From assembly GCA_002342985.1 (NCBI GenBank), contig DDRC01000089.1:1-48261 (forward strand): a stretch of 48,261 bases of DNA. The letters are read 5' to 3'. Source of the stretch: Flavobacteriales bacterium UBA2426 (GTDB lineage: Bacteria; Bacteroidota; Bacteroidia; Flavobacteriales_F; PHOS-HE28). This document shows positions 35,197-42,582 of the stretch, one piece after another (positions within the stretch are counted from its first letter, which is position 1; every line of letters begins with the position of its first letter). The position numbers and the translations under genes are program-made. The notes beneath the pieces are model-generated. The model saw only the letters and a program-made list of their open reading frames with translations. It was not told the DNA's origin and made no database searches.

Positions 35197-37545
35197 TCAC
35201 CGCAACAGGGTGAGCGTGCCGTGCAGCTTGTGCTCCTGACCATCCAGTCCCCGGGCGTCCAGAACGAAGAAGTAGGTGCCCTCTGAGGCGGGCTCACCGG
35301 CAAAGGTCCTGCCATCCCAGGACTGGGCAGGGCGCTCGAGACGGGCCATTTCCTGGCCGTACCGGTTGTAGATGCGGAGGTCGAACCGCTCCAGTCCGGT
35401 TGAGGTCACCCGGAACTGGTCATTGCTGCCATCGCCGTTCGGCGTGAAGACGTTAGGTACGCTGACAGCGCTGGGGCCCGAAGCGCCTCGTGTAACCAGG
35501 ATCACCGTGACCGCTGAAGCGGTGCAACCTTGGCTGGTCACCATGAGCGTCACGGTGTAGGCACCCTCCTCCTCATACAGGTGGTCGGGATCGGTGACGC
35601 TGCTCTCGGCGCCGTCCCCGAACTGCCAGAGGACCGCGGCATCCACTGGCACGCTGGTATTGGTGAATTGCACGGTGAGCGGTGCCTCCCCCTCGGTAGG
35701 AGCTGCGGTGAAAGATGCCCCGATCACGACCGCCGTCACCTCAGCGGACGCATCATCGGTGCCGCAGCCGTTCGTACCCGTCACGGTATAGGTGCCCGGT
35801 TGATCCACGGTGATGGACGCCGTGGTCGCGAGCGTGCTCCAGAGATAGCCGTCCGCGCCGGTGGCGGTCAGGGTCACGCTTTGCCCAGGGCATATCACCG
35901 AAGGGCCGTCCAGCGAGATCGACACCGTGGGGCCGATACCCGCGCCAATCTCCACCTGGGCGGAACCGGTGCCACAGGCGTTGGTGCCGGTTACCGAGTA
36001 GGTCCCCGGCTGGGTGACCACGATGGAGGGGGTGAGCTCCGAGGTGCTCCAGGCAAAACTGTCAGCACCGCTGGCGATGAGGGTGACGGATTGGCCCGGG
36101 CAGAGCGCGGAAGGGCCGTCGAGCGCGATGATCACCAGCGGCTCGGTGCCTTCGGCAATGGTGATGGAGGCCTGGCCTTCGCCGCAGCCGTTGGTACCGG
36201 TCACGGAATAGGTCCCCGGCTGGTCCACGGTGATTGCCGGGGTTGCCGCGGCGGTGCTCCACACGTAGGCATCGGCACCGCTGGCCGTAAGGGTGAGGGT
36301 CTGCCCCGGACAAAGCGCGGCAGGCCCATCGGCCGCAATCGTCACCTCAGGCAATGCGCCGGCCGCCACCTCCACCTGTGCAGTGCCCGTGCCGCATGCA
36401 TCGGTTCCTGTCACGGAATAGGTGCCTGGCTGCGTGATGGTGACGGCAGCCGTTGCTTCCTGCGTGCTCCAGAGGTAGCTGTCGGCGCCACTTGCGGTGA
36501 GCGTCAAGCTTTGCCCGGGGCAGATATCCAACGGGCCGGAAGGATCGATGGTCACGGTCGGCCCCGTCCCTGACGGCAGGGTGTAATCCACGCAGATGGG
36601 TGCGCCGCAATTCCCGATGGCGCAGAGCTGGATGGTCACCGGGCCGATGTCGGATGGTCCCGCGGTGTAGGTGGTGATGAGCGATGCCGGATCACTGAAC
36701 GTGCCGCTGCCGCCCTGCCAGAGCACGCTCGCCACGGCTTCCGAGACGGCACCCGTGAGCTGAACGCTTCCGGTTCCGTTGCAGAGGCTTCCGTTGGCTT
36801 CCTCCACGCTCACCAGGATGGGCTCGAAGGGGGCTTGGCAGCCATAATTCACATAGGTCGCCTGCGCCTCACCGGGCCAGGAGAAGACCGCAGTGGCGCC
36901 ATCGTTCAGGGCCGAAGGGCCGCCGTAGGTGCCTTGGCTGTTCGTGAGCAAGGAACGGTCGTACACGACGGTATCGCTGCAGCCGCTGGGCAGGTAGGTG
37001 AGCACAAGGGTGCGCAGGCTGGAGGTCCCCGTAGGCACGGGGCTCACCGTGCCGCCATTGGTGTGGTTGGCGAAATGCCCACTGGTATTGCCGGGAGCCT
37101 GGAAGATGATGTGCAGGGTATCGCTGAGGTTGGCGAAGGAGTTGGCCGCCGTGCACATCTGGGTGCTCGTGATGAGCAGCACCTGGCTGCCCGGCGGGAT
37201 GATTCCCTGCGGCGGCTCCACGAGCCAGCCGCAGCCTTGGATGGTGGCATTCAGGGCGTCGGTCAGCGCCGCGGTGCCGGCATCCTGCACAAGGCCGTTC
37301 CAGCTGTTGTTGGGCCAATCCGCCTCCAGCTCCGAGAGGGCGATGGCCACGGCGCCCGTCCTGAAGCGCACCATCTCATTCTGGCCCTCCGAGGCCCCCG
37401 GGCAGGCATCCAGATCGATGCAGGCATCCACCAGGATGCTCTCGATCTCCAGGCACTGATCGGGCACCTGTGCCTGCACGGGCAGGCCTAGGAGCACCGC
37501 CATGGAGGCGAACAGCGCCTGGCGCAACGGAGCGAAAAGCTTCAT
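35197..37545 (-). CDS. Large T9SS cargo with four exact-length 70-residue Ig-like repeats
   Basis: This surface protein has 782 residues. After a signal peptide (ASMAVLLGLPVQAQ) comes an N-terminal domain (about 25-230) resembling the lamin-tail-like domains of Bacteroidota surface proteins (ESILVDACIDLDACPGASEG). An Ig-like linker follows, then four tandem 70-residue repeats. Each repeat has an ICPGQS/LCPGQ Cys, LTASGADSYLWST, QPGTYSVTGT and a second Cys in xxCGTG, so an internal disulphide is likely. A PKD domain (LWQFGDGAES) and the type B sorting domain (VPNVFTPNGDGSNDQF) complete it. The start at 37545 is set by the signal peptide. Confidence 0.92.
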   Translation of the reverse strand: MKLFAPLRQALFASMAVLLGLPVQAQVPDQCLEIESILVDACIDLDACPGASEGQNEMVRFRTGAVAIALSELEADWPNNSWNGLVQDAGTAALTDALNATIQGCGWLVEPPQGIIPPGSQVLLITSTQMCTAANSFANLSDTLHIIFQAPGNTSGHFANHTNGGTVSPVPTGTSSLRTLVLTYLPSGCSDTVVYDRSLLTNSQGTYGGPSALNDGATAVFSWPGEAQATYVNYGCQAPFEPILVSVEEANGSLCNGTGSVQLTGAVSEAVASVLWQGGSGTFSDPASLITTYTAGPSDIGPVTIQLCAIGNCGAPICVDYTLPSGTGPTVTIDPSGPLDICPGQSLTLTASGADSYLWSTQEATAAVTITQPGTYSVTGTDACGTGTAQVEVAAGALPEVTIAADGPAALCPGQTLTLTASGADAYVWSTAAATPAITVDQPGTYSVTGTNGCGEGQASITIAEGTEPLVIIALDGPSALCPGQSVTLIASGADSFAWSTSELTPSIVVTQPGTYSVTGTNACGTGSAQVEIGAGIGPTVSISLDGPSVICPGQSVTLTATGADGYLWSTLATTASITVDQPGTYTVTGTNGCGTDDASAEVTAVVIGASFTAAPTEGEAPLTVQFTNTSVPVDAAVLWQFGDGAESSVTDPDHLYEEEGAYTVTLMVTSQGCTASAVTVILVTRGASGPSAVSVPNVFTPNGDGSNDQFRVTSTGLERFDLRIYNRYGQEMARLERPAQSWDGRTFAGEPASEGTYFFVLDARGLDGQEHKLHGTLTLLR
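35722..36561 (-). repeat. Four tandem 210-bp coding repeats
   Basis: Four consecutive units of exactly 210 bases (36561-36352, 36351-36142, 36141-35932, 35931-35722) encode 70-residue Ig-like modules with no insertion or deletion between them. Units differ at scattered codons. Conserved positions include CPGQ, SGAD, WST, QPGTY and CG. Confidence 0.9.
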
Positions 37546-37564
37546 GGGCGGATGTACTTGCATG

Positions 37565-37572
37565 CAAAGGTC
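37565..37572 (-). promoter_or_regulatory. -7-like element (GACCTTTG)
   Basis: GACCTTTGC lies 19 bases before the ATG at 37545. It keeps TTTG but has G in place of the first T of TAnnTTTG. Confidence 0.35.
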
Positions 37573-37661
37573 GCCCCGCTCATGTGAGGCGGTCGTTACC
37601 ACCGGCACGGGATGTCAACAAGGTTATTCCCAACCGAATGCCCTCAGGCCCGCTTGAACCC

Positions 37662-39158
37662 TTACCGGAATAGGGTGACATGGCCAGTGCGGGACACCTC
37701 GGCGGTGGGCTGGCAGGGGTCGCGCATGCGCATGGTGTAGGCGTAAACCCCCATGGGGCTGCCTCCCCCATCCCACTGAGCGGCAGGGTCATTGGTCTCC
37801 CAAACCACCTGGCCCCAACGATTGAACACGCGCAGCTCGTAGCCGTAGTCGGAAACATCCACGCGATCGGGCCAGCGGTCATTGTACCCGTCATCGTTCG
37901 GGGTGAATGCATTGGCGAGGAACAAGGTGGGCTCCGTGCGGACATCCAGCCTCACCGATGCGGTATCGTCGCACCGGTTGGGCTGGGTGCTGTAGAACAC
38001 GTAATCGTACAGGGCGTAGCGCCGGTGGTCCCACCGGAAGAAGGCTCCGCAATCGGTCGTCACCAGGCTATCACCGATGAAAAAGGCGCACGAATCCGCC
38101 ACACTGCTCAGGCGTACCTCCACAGCAGGCGAGCAAGGCACCTGGACTACGGTGAATTCGGCGGGAAGCCTGGGGGTCACCCAAACACTGTCCTCCACCG
38201 GCACGTTGCCGCAGCCGGATGCAGCGAAGGGCTGGAGCGAGATGGGCTGCCAGCCTCCGGCCGCAAACGCGACCAAGGGGTCGCGCTCGTTGCTGAAGCC
38301 CTCATTCCCCCACCGCCAGACGAGGGAATCGGCATCGGTTACCACCGTCGTCGCGAGTACCTGGAGGAACTGGCAGGCCGTATCGGGAGCGGCCATGGAG
38401 GCGAAGGGCGCCGGCAACTCCAGCACATCCACCTGATCGGTGGCCACGCATCCCGTGGTGGTATCGGTGGCGGTGAGCGTGATGGTGCCGGATGTTCCCG
38501 GCTCCACCTGCAGGACCGGGGTGAGGGCCCCGGTGCTCCATTCGTAGACGTCCGGCTCGAATCCGTACTCGAGCTGGGCGGTGAGCAGCGGCGGCCCGCT
38601 CGGGCAATAGGTGAGCGGATCTCCGGTGATGGTGACGTCCGGATCGCCGAGCGTGAAGGCGATGACCGAGTTGCATCCCACCGGCGGCACGATCACCGCC
38701 GCGTAGTTATTGCCCGGCATCCCCGTGAGGGTGAGGCTGGTATTGGTGGGGTCATGGGTCCAGAACCAGGTGAACGGACCGCCCGGACCCAAGGTGAGGG
38801 TGAAGGCGCCGTCAGACTCACCGGTGCAGGAGATATGCGTGATGGCCACGTTCCCCAGCGGGGGCACCACGGGGTCGAGAATGAGCGTGTCCAGGCTGGA
38901 TTCGCACGTGGCGCCATCGGTGACGAAGACCGAATAGGCACCGGGCGCCAAGCCCCCCACCGTGGTGCCCGTGGCGGTATTGTCATGCGCCCAGGAATAG
39001 GTGTATGGGCCGCCGGAGACGACGCCCACCGAGAGCGTGGCGTCATCATCGCCGGGACAGGTGATGGGCGTGCCGCTGAGCACCACATCGCATGCCGGCA
39101 GCTGCGCAAGGGCAAAGCCGTTCAACAGCAGCAGCGGCATCGCGATCGATCGCATCAC
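37662..39158 (-). CDS. T9SS cargo with SprB-like repeats and gliding-type C-terminal domain
   Basis: This 498-residue secreted protein has a signal peptide (AMPLLLLNGFALAQ). Two SprB-like repeats follow (TCPGDDDATLSVGVVSGGPYTYSW and SCTGESDGAFTLTLGPGGPFTWFW, both about 40 residues, cited by their start), then Ig/PKD-like modules (PDVYEWSTGALTP, DSLVWRWGNEGFS). The C-terminal type B sorting domain contains LANAFTPNDDGYNDRWP. From about residue 185 onward it aligns end to end with the protein at 39248, including the DSCAFFIGDSLVT block, so the two are tandem duplicates. Even Cys numbers in the modules suggest periplasmic disulphides. Confidence 0.9.
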   Translation of the reverse strand: MMRSIAMPLLLLNGFALAQLPACDVVLSGTPITCPGDDDATLSVGVVSGGPYTYSWAHDNTATGTTVGGLAPGAYSVFVTDGATCESSLDTLILDPVVPPLGNVAITHISCTGESDGAFTLTLGPGGPFTWFWTHDPTNTSLTLTGMPGNNYAAVIVPPVGCNSVIAFTLGDPDVTITGDPLTYCPSGPPLLTAQLEYGFEPDVYEWSTGALTPVLQVEPGTSGTITLTATDTTTGCVATDQVDVLELPAPFASMAAPDTACQFLQVLATTVVTDADSLVWRWGNEGFSNERDPLVAFAAGGWQPISLQPFAASGCGNVPVEDSVWVTPRLPAEFTVVQVPCSPAVEVRLSSVADSCAFFIGDSLVTTDCGAFFRWDHRRYALYDYVFYSTQPNRCDDTASVRLDVRTEPTLFLANAFTPNDDGYNDRWPDRVDVSDYGYELRVFNRWGQVVWETNDPAAQWDGGGSPMGVYAYTMRMRDPCQPTAEVSRTGHVTLFR

Positions 39159-39247
39159 GTGCTAGTTACGACGCATCCCGGCGCCGGCCGGTTGTTCCGC
39201 TTGCCGGACCGGAAAAAGGACGCAATGGCCCAGGATTCGGAAGCCGG

Positions 39248-40504
39248 TCACCGGAAGATGGTGAGATGCCCCCGCTTGACGATCTCGTTCGTCGGCGAGC
39301 ATGGGTCGCGCATCTTCATCGTGTAGATGTATACGCCCATGGGTACCCCCGCCCCATCCCATTGCTCCTGGGGATTCGTGGTGCTCCAGATGCTCTCGCC
39401 CCACCGGTTGTAGAGCCTGAGCTCGTAACCCAGCTCAGGGACATCGACCCGGGTGGGCCACCGGTCGTTGATGCCATCCTCGTTGGGCGTGAAGGTGTTG
39501 GCGAGGAAGAGCGTAGGCTCGGTGCGCACATCAACGAGCGCCTGCAAGGTGTCGTTGCAGTTGTTCGCCTGCGTGGCGAAGAGCGTGTAGGTGTACTCCC
39601 GATAGAGCCGGTGGTCCCATTGGAAGTAGGCCGCACAGTCGTGCGTGACCAGGCTGTCGCCGATGAAGAATGCGCAGGAGTCGGCCGTGCTTCCGAGCGT
39701 GATCTCCACGATCGGCGTGCAGGGGATCTGCCGGGCGGTGAAGATGGCCGGAACCTGGGGCCGGATGTAGATGCTGTCGAGCACCGGGATATTCCCGCAT
39801 CCATCGAGGTCGAAGGCTTGCAGGGTCACGTACTGCCAGCCGCTGTTGGCGAAGGCGATCAGCGGATCGCGGGCATTGCTGAATCCGCCTCCGCTCCAGC
39901 GCCACACCAGAGAATCCCCGTTGGTGGCCAAGGTGTTGACCAGGAATGCCAGGTTCTGGCAGGCGCTGTCCACCATCACGGGCACGGCGAACGGGGGCGT
40001 GAGCTCCACCAGGTTCACCTGGTCCGTTGCGGCGCATCCGTTGGCATCGGTGGCCGTGACCGTGAATGCGCCGGTAGTGCCGGGCACCACCTGCACAACA
40101 GGACCGATATCATTGCTGGTCCAGAGGTAATCGATGGGATTGAAGCCCCCAACGGGCGTAGCCGTGAGCACCGGCGGAGCCGAAGGGCAGTACGTGAGGA
40201 TGCCGTCGATGACCACATCCGGCTCCACGAGCGTCTCCGTGAGGAAGGTCTCGCAGCCGTCATCGCCTGTGACCAATACATTATAGATGCCGGGACCGAG
40301 TCCGGTTGCGGTGGGCGCATTCAGCCCGGGGGCATGGTCCCACAGATAGGTGAGGTTGGCTCCGCCGCCACCGGTGACGGTGAGTTCCCCATCATTCGCC
40401 CCGCCGCAGGAGATGGCGACCACACTGTAGCTGACGCCGCAATCCTCTTGGGCCAGCGCAGGAACGGCCAGCAGTGAGCCGATGAGCAGGTAGGCGATGC
40501 GCAT
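39248..40504 (-). CDS. T9SS cargo, tandem paralogue of the 37662 gene
   Basis: This 418-residue secreted protein has a signal peptide (AYLLIGSLLAVPALAQ), one SprB-like repeat (SCGGANDGELTVTGGGGANL), then the same modules as its neighbour. Shared landmarks are TYCPSAPPVLTATPVGGF, DSLVWRWSGGGFSNARDPL, DSCAFFIGDSLVTHDC, VRTEPTLFLANTFTPNEDG and the tail MKMRDPCSPTNEI. It has one SprB-like repeat fewer than the paralogue. The start at 40504 precedes the signal peptide; the extension to 40588 is rejected. It is the first of four cargo genes in the same direction. Confidence 0.91.
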   Translation of the reverse strand: MRIAYLLIGSLLAVPALAQEDCGVSYSVVAISCGGANDGELTVTGGGGANLTYLWDHAPGLNAPTATGLGPGIYNVLVTGDDGCETFLTETLVEPDVVIDGILTYCPSAPPVLTATPVGGFNPIDYLWTSNDIGPVVQVVPGTTGAFTVTATDANGCAATDQVNLVELTPPFAVPVMVDSACQNLAFLVNTLATNGDSLVWRWSGGGFSNARDPLIAFANSGWQYVTLQAFDLDGCGNIPVLDSIYIRPQVPAIFTARQIPCTPIVEITLGSTADSCAFFIGDSLVTHDCAAYFQWDHRLYREYTYTLFATQANNCNDTLQALVDVRTEPTLFLANTFTPNEDGINDRWPTRVDVPELGYELRLYNRWGESIWSTTNPQEQWDGAGVPMGVYIYTMKMRDPCSPTNEIVKRGHLTIFR

Positions 40505-40536
40505 GAGGGTTTTGGCCCGGCCGAGCCGCAGCGGCG

Positions 40537-40544
40537 CGAAGATC
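40537..40544 (-). promoter_or_regulatory. -7-like element (GATCTTCG)
   Basis: GATCTTCGCGCC lies 32 bases before the ATG at 40504, between two same-strand genes. The identical octamer lies five bases before the ATG at 48161. Confidence 0.3.
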
Positions 40545-40584
40545 GGGAATGGAAGGCATTGGCCGCCACCCGCCGCCCTGGGCC

Positions 40585-42015
40585 TCACAGGACAAAGGAC
40601 TCACCGCGCCGGGGGGTGGAAACACCTTTGAACCCATGCGCCAGGACGCGCTCCTTCAAGCCCATCACCGACCGCTCCACCCCGTGCACCAGGAACAGCC
40701 GCTTCACCTTGGCCGGATCCTGGCAGGAGAGGAACCGGATGAGCTCGCCGCGATCGGCATGGGCGCTGTAGAACTCCATGCGTGCGATGGAAGCACGAAC
40801 CGGCACCCGCTCCCTGAAGATCCGTACCTCCTCGAAGCCATCGAGCAGATCGGCGCCCAAGGTGCCGGGGGCGCAGAAGCCGACCGCGAGGACGCCATTC
40901 GCCGGATCGGGCAGGCCGTGCAGCAGGTGGTGGCGGACGCGGCCTGCCTCCATCATGCCGCTGGCCGCAACGATGATACAGGGCTTCTTCAGCGCGTTGA
41001 GTTGCTTGCTGCGTTCAGGGCTCCGCACGAATTCGACGCCCGGGAAGCTGAAGAGGTCCGGATCGCGGTGTAGCTCTGCCCGCACCTCTGGCCGGAACAG
41101 GGCATCGTAGCGCCGTACGATGTCGGTGGCGCTGATGGCCAGGGGGCTGTCCACGAAGACCGGAAGGCGCGGCAGCCGGCCGGCATTGGCCAGGGCGTTG
41201 AGGGTGTACAGGATCTCCTGCGTCTTGCCGATGCTGAAGGCGGGGATGATCAGGCGCCCCCCGCGGTCCACGCACACCTCGCGCACATGCCGGAGCAGCT
41301 CCTCTTCGGCTTCCGCAACCGCGGCATGGTCCCGGTCGCCATAGGTGCTCTCGCAGATGATGAGATCGGCCTGTGGGAAGGTCGCCGGCTCGGGAAGCAG
41401 CCGGTCCACATAGCGGCCAACATCGCCGGTGAAGGTGATCCGCTGGCGGTGCTCTCCGTCATCCGCTTCGACGTGGATGGCGGCGCTGCCCAGGATGTGG
41501 CCGGTATCGGTGAAGACGACGCTCAGCCCCGGAGCAATGGAGAACGGTTTGTCATAGTCCTCGCACTGGAACAGGGCCATCGCCGGCTTCACATCCTCCA
41601 CCGTGTAGAGCGGCCCCTCCTCCGATAGCGGCTGACCGCGCTCCCGAGCCCGCTTCGCATCATAGGCGTAATCGTACTCCTGGATCCGTGCGCTGTCCTC
41701 CAGCATGATGGCGCAGAGGTCGCGGGTGGCCGGCGTGCTCCAGATGGCGCCCTTGAAGCCTTCCTTCACCAGGCGCGGGATGAGTCCGCTGTGGTCGATG
41801 TGGGCATGGCTGAGCACCAGCACATCGATGGACCGCGGATCGAAGCCGAACCGTCGGTTGCGGTCCTTGCCGGTGCCGTCCTTCAGCCCCTCTCCCTGGA
41901 ACATCCCGCAGTCCAGCAGCGCGCGCGTCACGGTGCCGTCGCTCCGCCGGAGCTCCAACAGGTGCTTGCTGCCGGTGACGGTGCCTGCCGCTCCATGGAA
42001 GGTGATGGTGATCAT
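40585..42015 (-). CDS. MBL-fold/beta-CASP RNA-processing exonuclease-like protein
   Basis: This 476-residue cytoplasmic protein has the metallo-beta-lactamase core SHAHIDHSG (HxHxDH, residues about 66-74), GHILGSA (third metal His) and FTGDVG (Asp). A beta-CASP domain follows, with LIIPAFSIGKTQEILYTL and IIVAASGMMEAGR. The RNA-specificity tail has YSAHADRGEL, LFLVHGV and a Lys/Arg-rich end. Such bacterial CPSF73/RNase J-like proteins act as RNases, mostly with unknown targets. The ATG at 42015 directly precedes the conserved ITITFHGAAGTVTGS strand; the extension to 42156 lacks homology. Confidence 0.92.
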   Translation of the reverse strand: MITITFHGAAGTVTGSKHLLELRRSDGTVTRALLDCGMFQGEGLKDGTGKDRNRRFGFDPRSIDVLVLSHAHIDHSGLIPRLVKEGFKGAIWSTPATRDLCAIMLEDSARIQEYDYAYDAKRARERGQPLSEEGPLYTVEDVKPAMALFQCEDYDKPFSIAPGLSVVFTDTGHILGSAAIHVEADDGEHRQRITFTGDVGRYVDRLLPEPATFPQADLIICESTYGDRDHAAVAEAEEELLRHVREVCVDRGGRLIIPAFSIGKTQEILYTLNALANAGRLPRLPVFVDSPLAISATDIVRRYDALFRPEVRAELHRDPDLFSFPGVEFVRSPERSKQLNALKKPCIIVAASGMMEAGRVRHHLLHGLPDPANGVLAVGFCAPGTLGADLLDGFEEVRIFRERVPVRASIARMEFYSAHADRGELIRFLSCQDPAKVKRLFLVHGVERSVMGLKERVLAHGFKGVSTPRRGESFVL

Positions 42016-42020
42016 GGCCA

Positions 42021-42027
42021 CAAAGTA
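42021..42027 (-). promoter_or_regulatory. Putative -7 element abutting the MBL-fold gene start (TACTTTG)
   Basis: TACTTTG, then TGGCC, then ATG at 42015 on the minus strand. Five bases separate the box from the start codon, which would make a leaderless mRNA. Confidence 0.4.
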
Positions 42028-42097
42028 CGCGGCCGGGCCGCGCCCCGGCATGAATGCCGCCGGAGTGCGGTCAACGGCCCAAATTCGCGGCGCTTCC

Positions 42098-42544
42098 ATG
42101 CCCTCGCTGCGCCTCCTCCTCGCCGTGCTGCATCTCTTCGCGCTGGCAATCGGCATCGCCTCCGTGTACGGCAGGGCGAGGGCCCTTCAACGGCTGCGCG
42201 ACAAGGCGGGCATAGCCGCGGTACTCCATGCCGACAACTGGTACGGCATTGCGGCGCTGGTCTGGGTGGCCACGGGCCTATGGCGGGCCTTCGGCGGCGT
42301 GGAGAAGGGCACCGAGCATTACCTGGCGAACCACTGGTTCATGGGCAAGCTCGGCCTGTTCGCCATGGTGCTGCTGCTGGAGCTGTGGCCCATGGCGACG
42401 CTGATCCGCTGGCGCCTGCTCCTGCGCAAGGGCATGGCTCCCGGCCTGCACCAAGCGCCCGTGCTGGCCCGGCTCACCTACCTGCAGCTGCCGCTGCTCC
42501 TCCTCATGGTGGCCATGGCCGCCGCCCTGGCGCGCGGGTACTGA
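42098..42544 (+). CDS. DUF2214 family integral membrane protein
   Basis: This 148-residue protein has four predicted membrane helices (about 5-23, 45-63, 83-103, 125-145). Conserved features are HLFALAIGIASVYGRARAL, HADNWYGIAALVWVATGLWR and HYLANHWFMGKLGLF, the last two with His and Trp on the membrane boundary, matching DUF2214. Function is unknown. The conserved His in helices could bind haem or metal, which is speculation. It is divergent from the MBL-fold gene with 82 bases between starts. The ATG at 42098 is at the beginning of the first helix. Confidence 0.85.
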   Translation: MPSLRLLLAVLHLFALAIGIASVYGRARALQRLRDKAGIAAVLHADNWYGIAALVWVATGLWRAFGGVEKGTEHYLANHWFMGKLGLFAMVLLLELWPMATLIRWRLLLRKGMAPGLHQAPVLARLTYLQLPLLLLMVAMAAALARGY

Positions 42545-42553
42545 GCAGCCGGC

Positions 42554-42561
42554 TATCTTTT
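42554..42561 (+). promoter_or_regulatory. Putative -7 element of the TonB receptor gene (TATCTTTT)
   Basis: TATCTTTTCCGCGCC lies 21 bases before the ATG at 42583. It matches TAnCTTTT, as at 22760. Confidence 0.4.
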
Positions 42562-42582
42562 CCGCGCCCAACCGGCCCCCGC

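Noticed and set aside
35722..36561. CRISPR-like array
   Set aside because: The 210-bp units are in-frame coding repeats with no short direct repeats or unique spacers.
37680..39326. 548-residue plus-strand frame with Gly/Arg-rich sequence
   Set aside because: Antisense to a T9SS cargo gene with signal peptide and sorting domain; no motif of its own.
41791..42582. N-terminal extension of the TonB receptor
   Set aside because: The extra 264 residues overlap DUF2214 in another frame and are shadow-like; the signal peptide begins at 42583.
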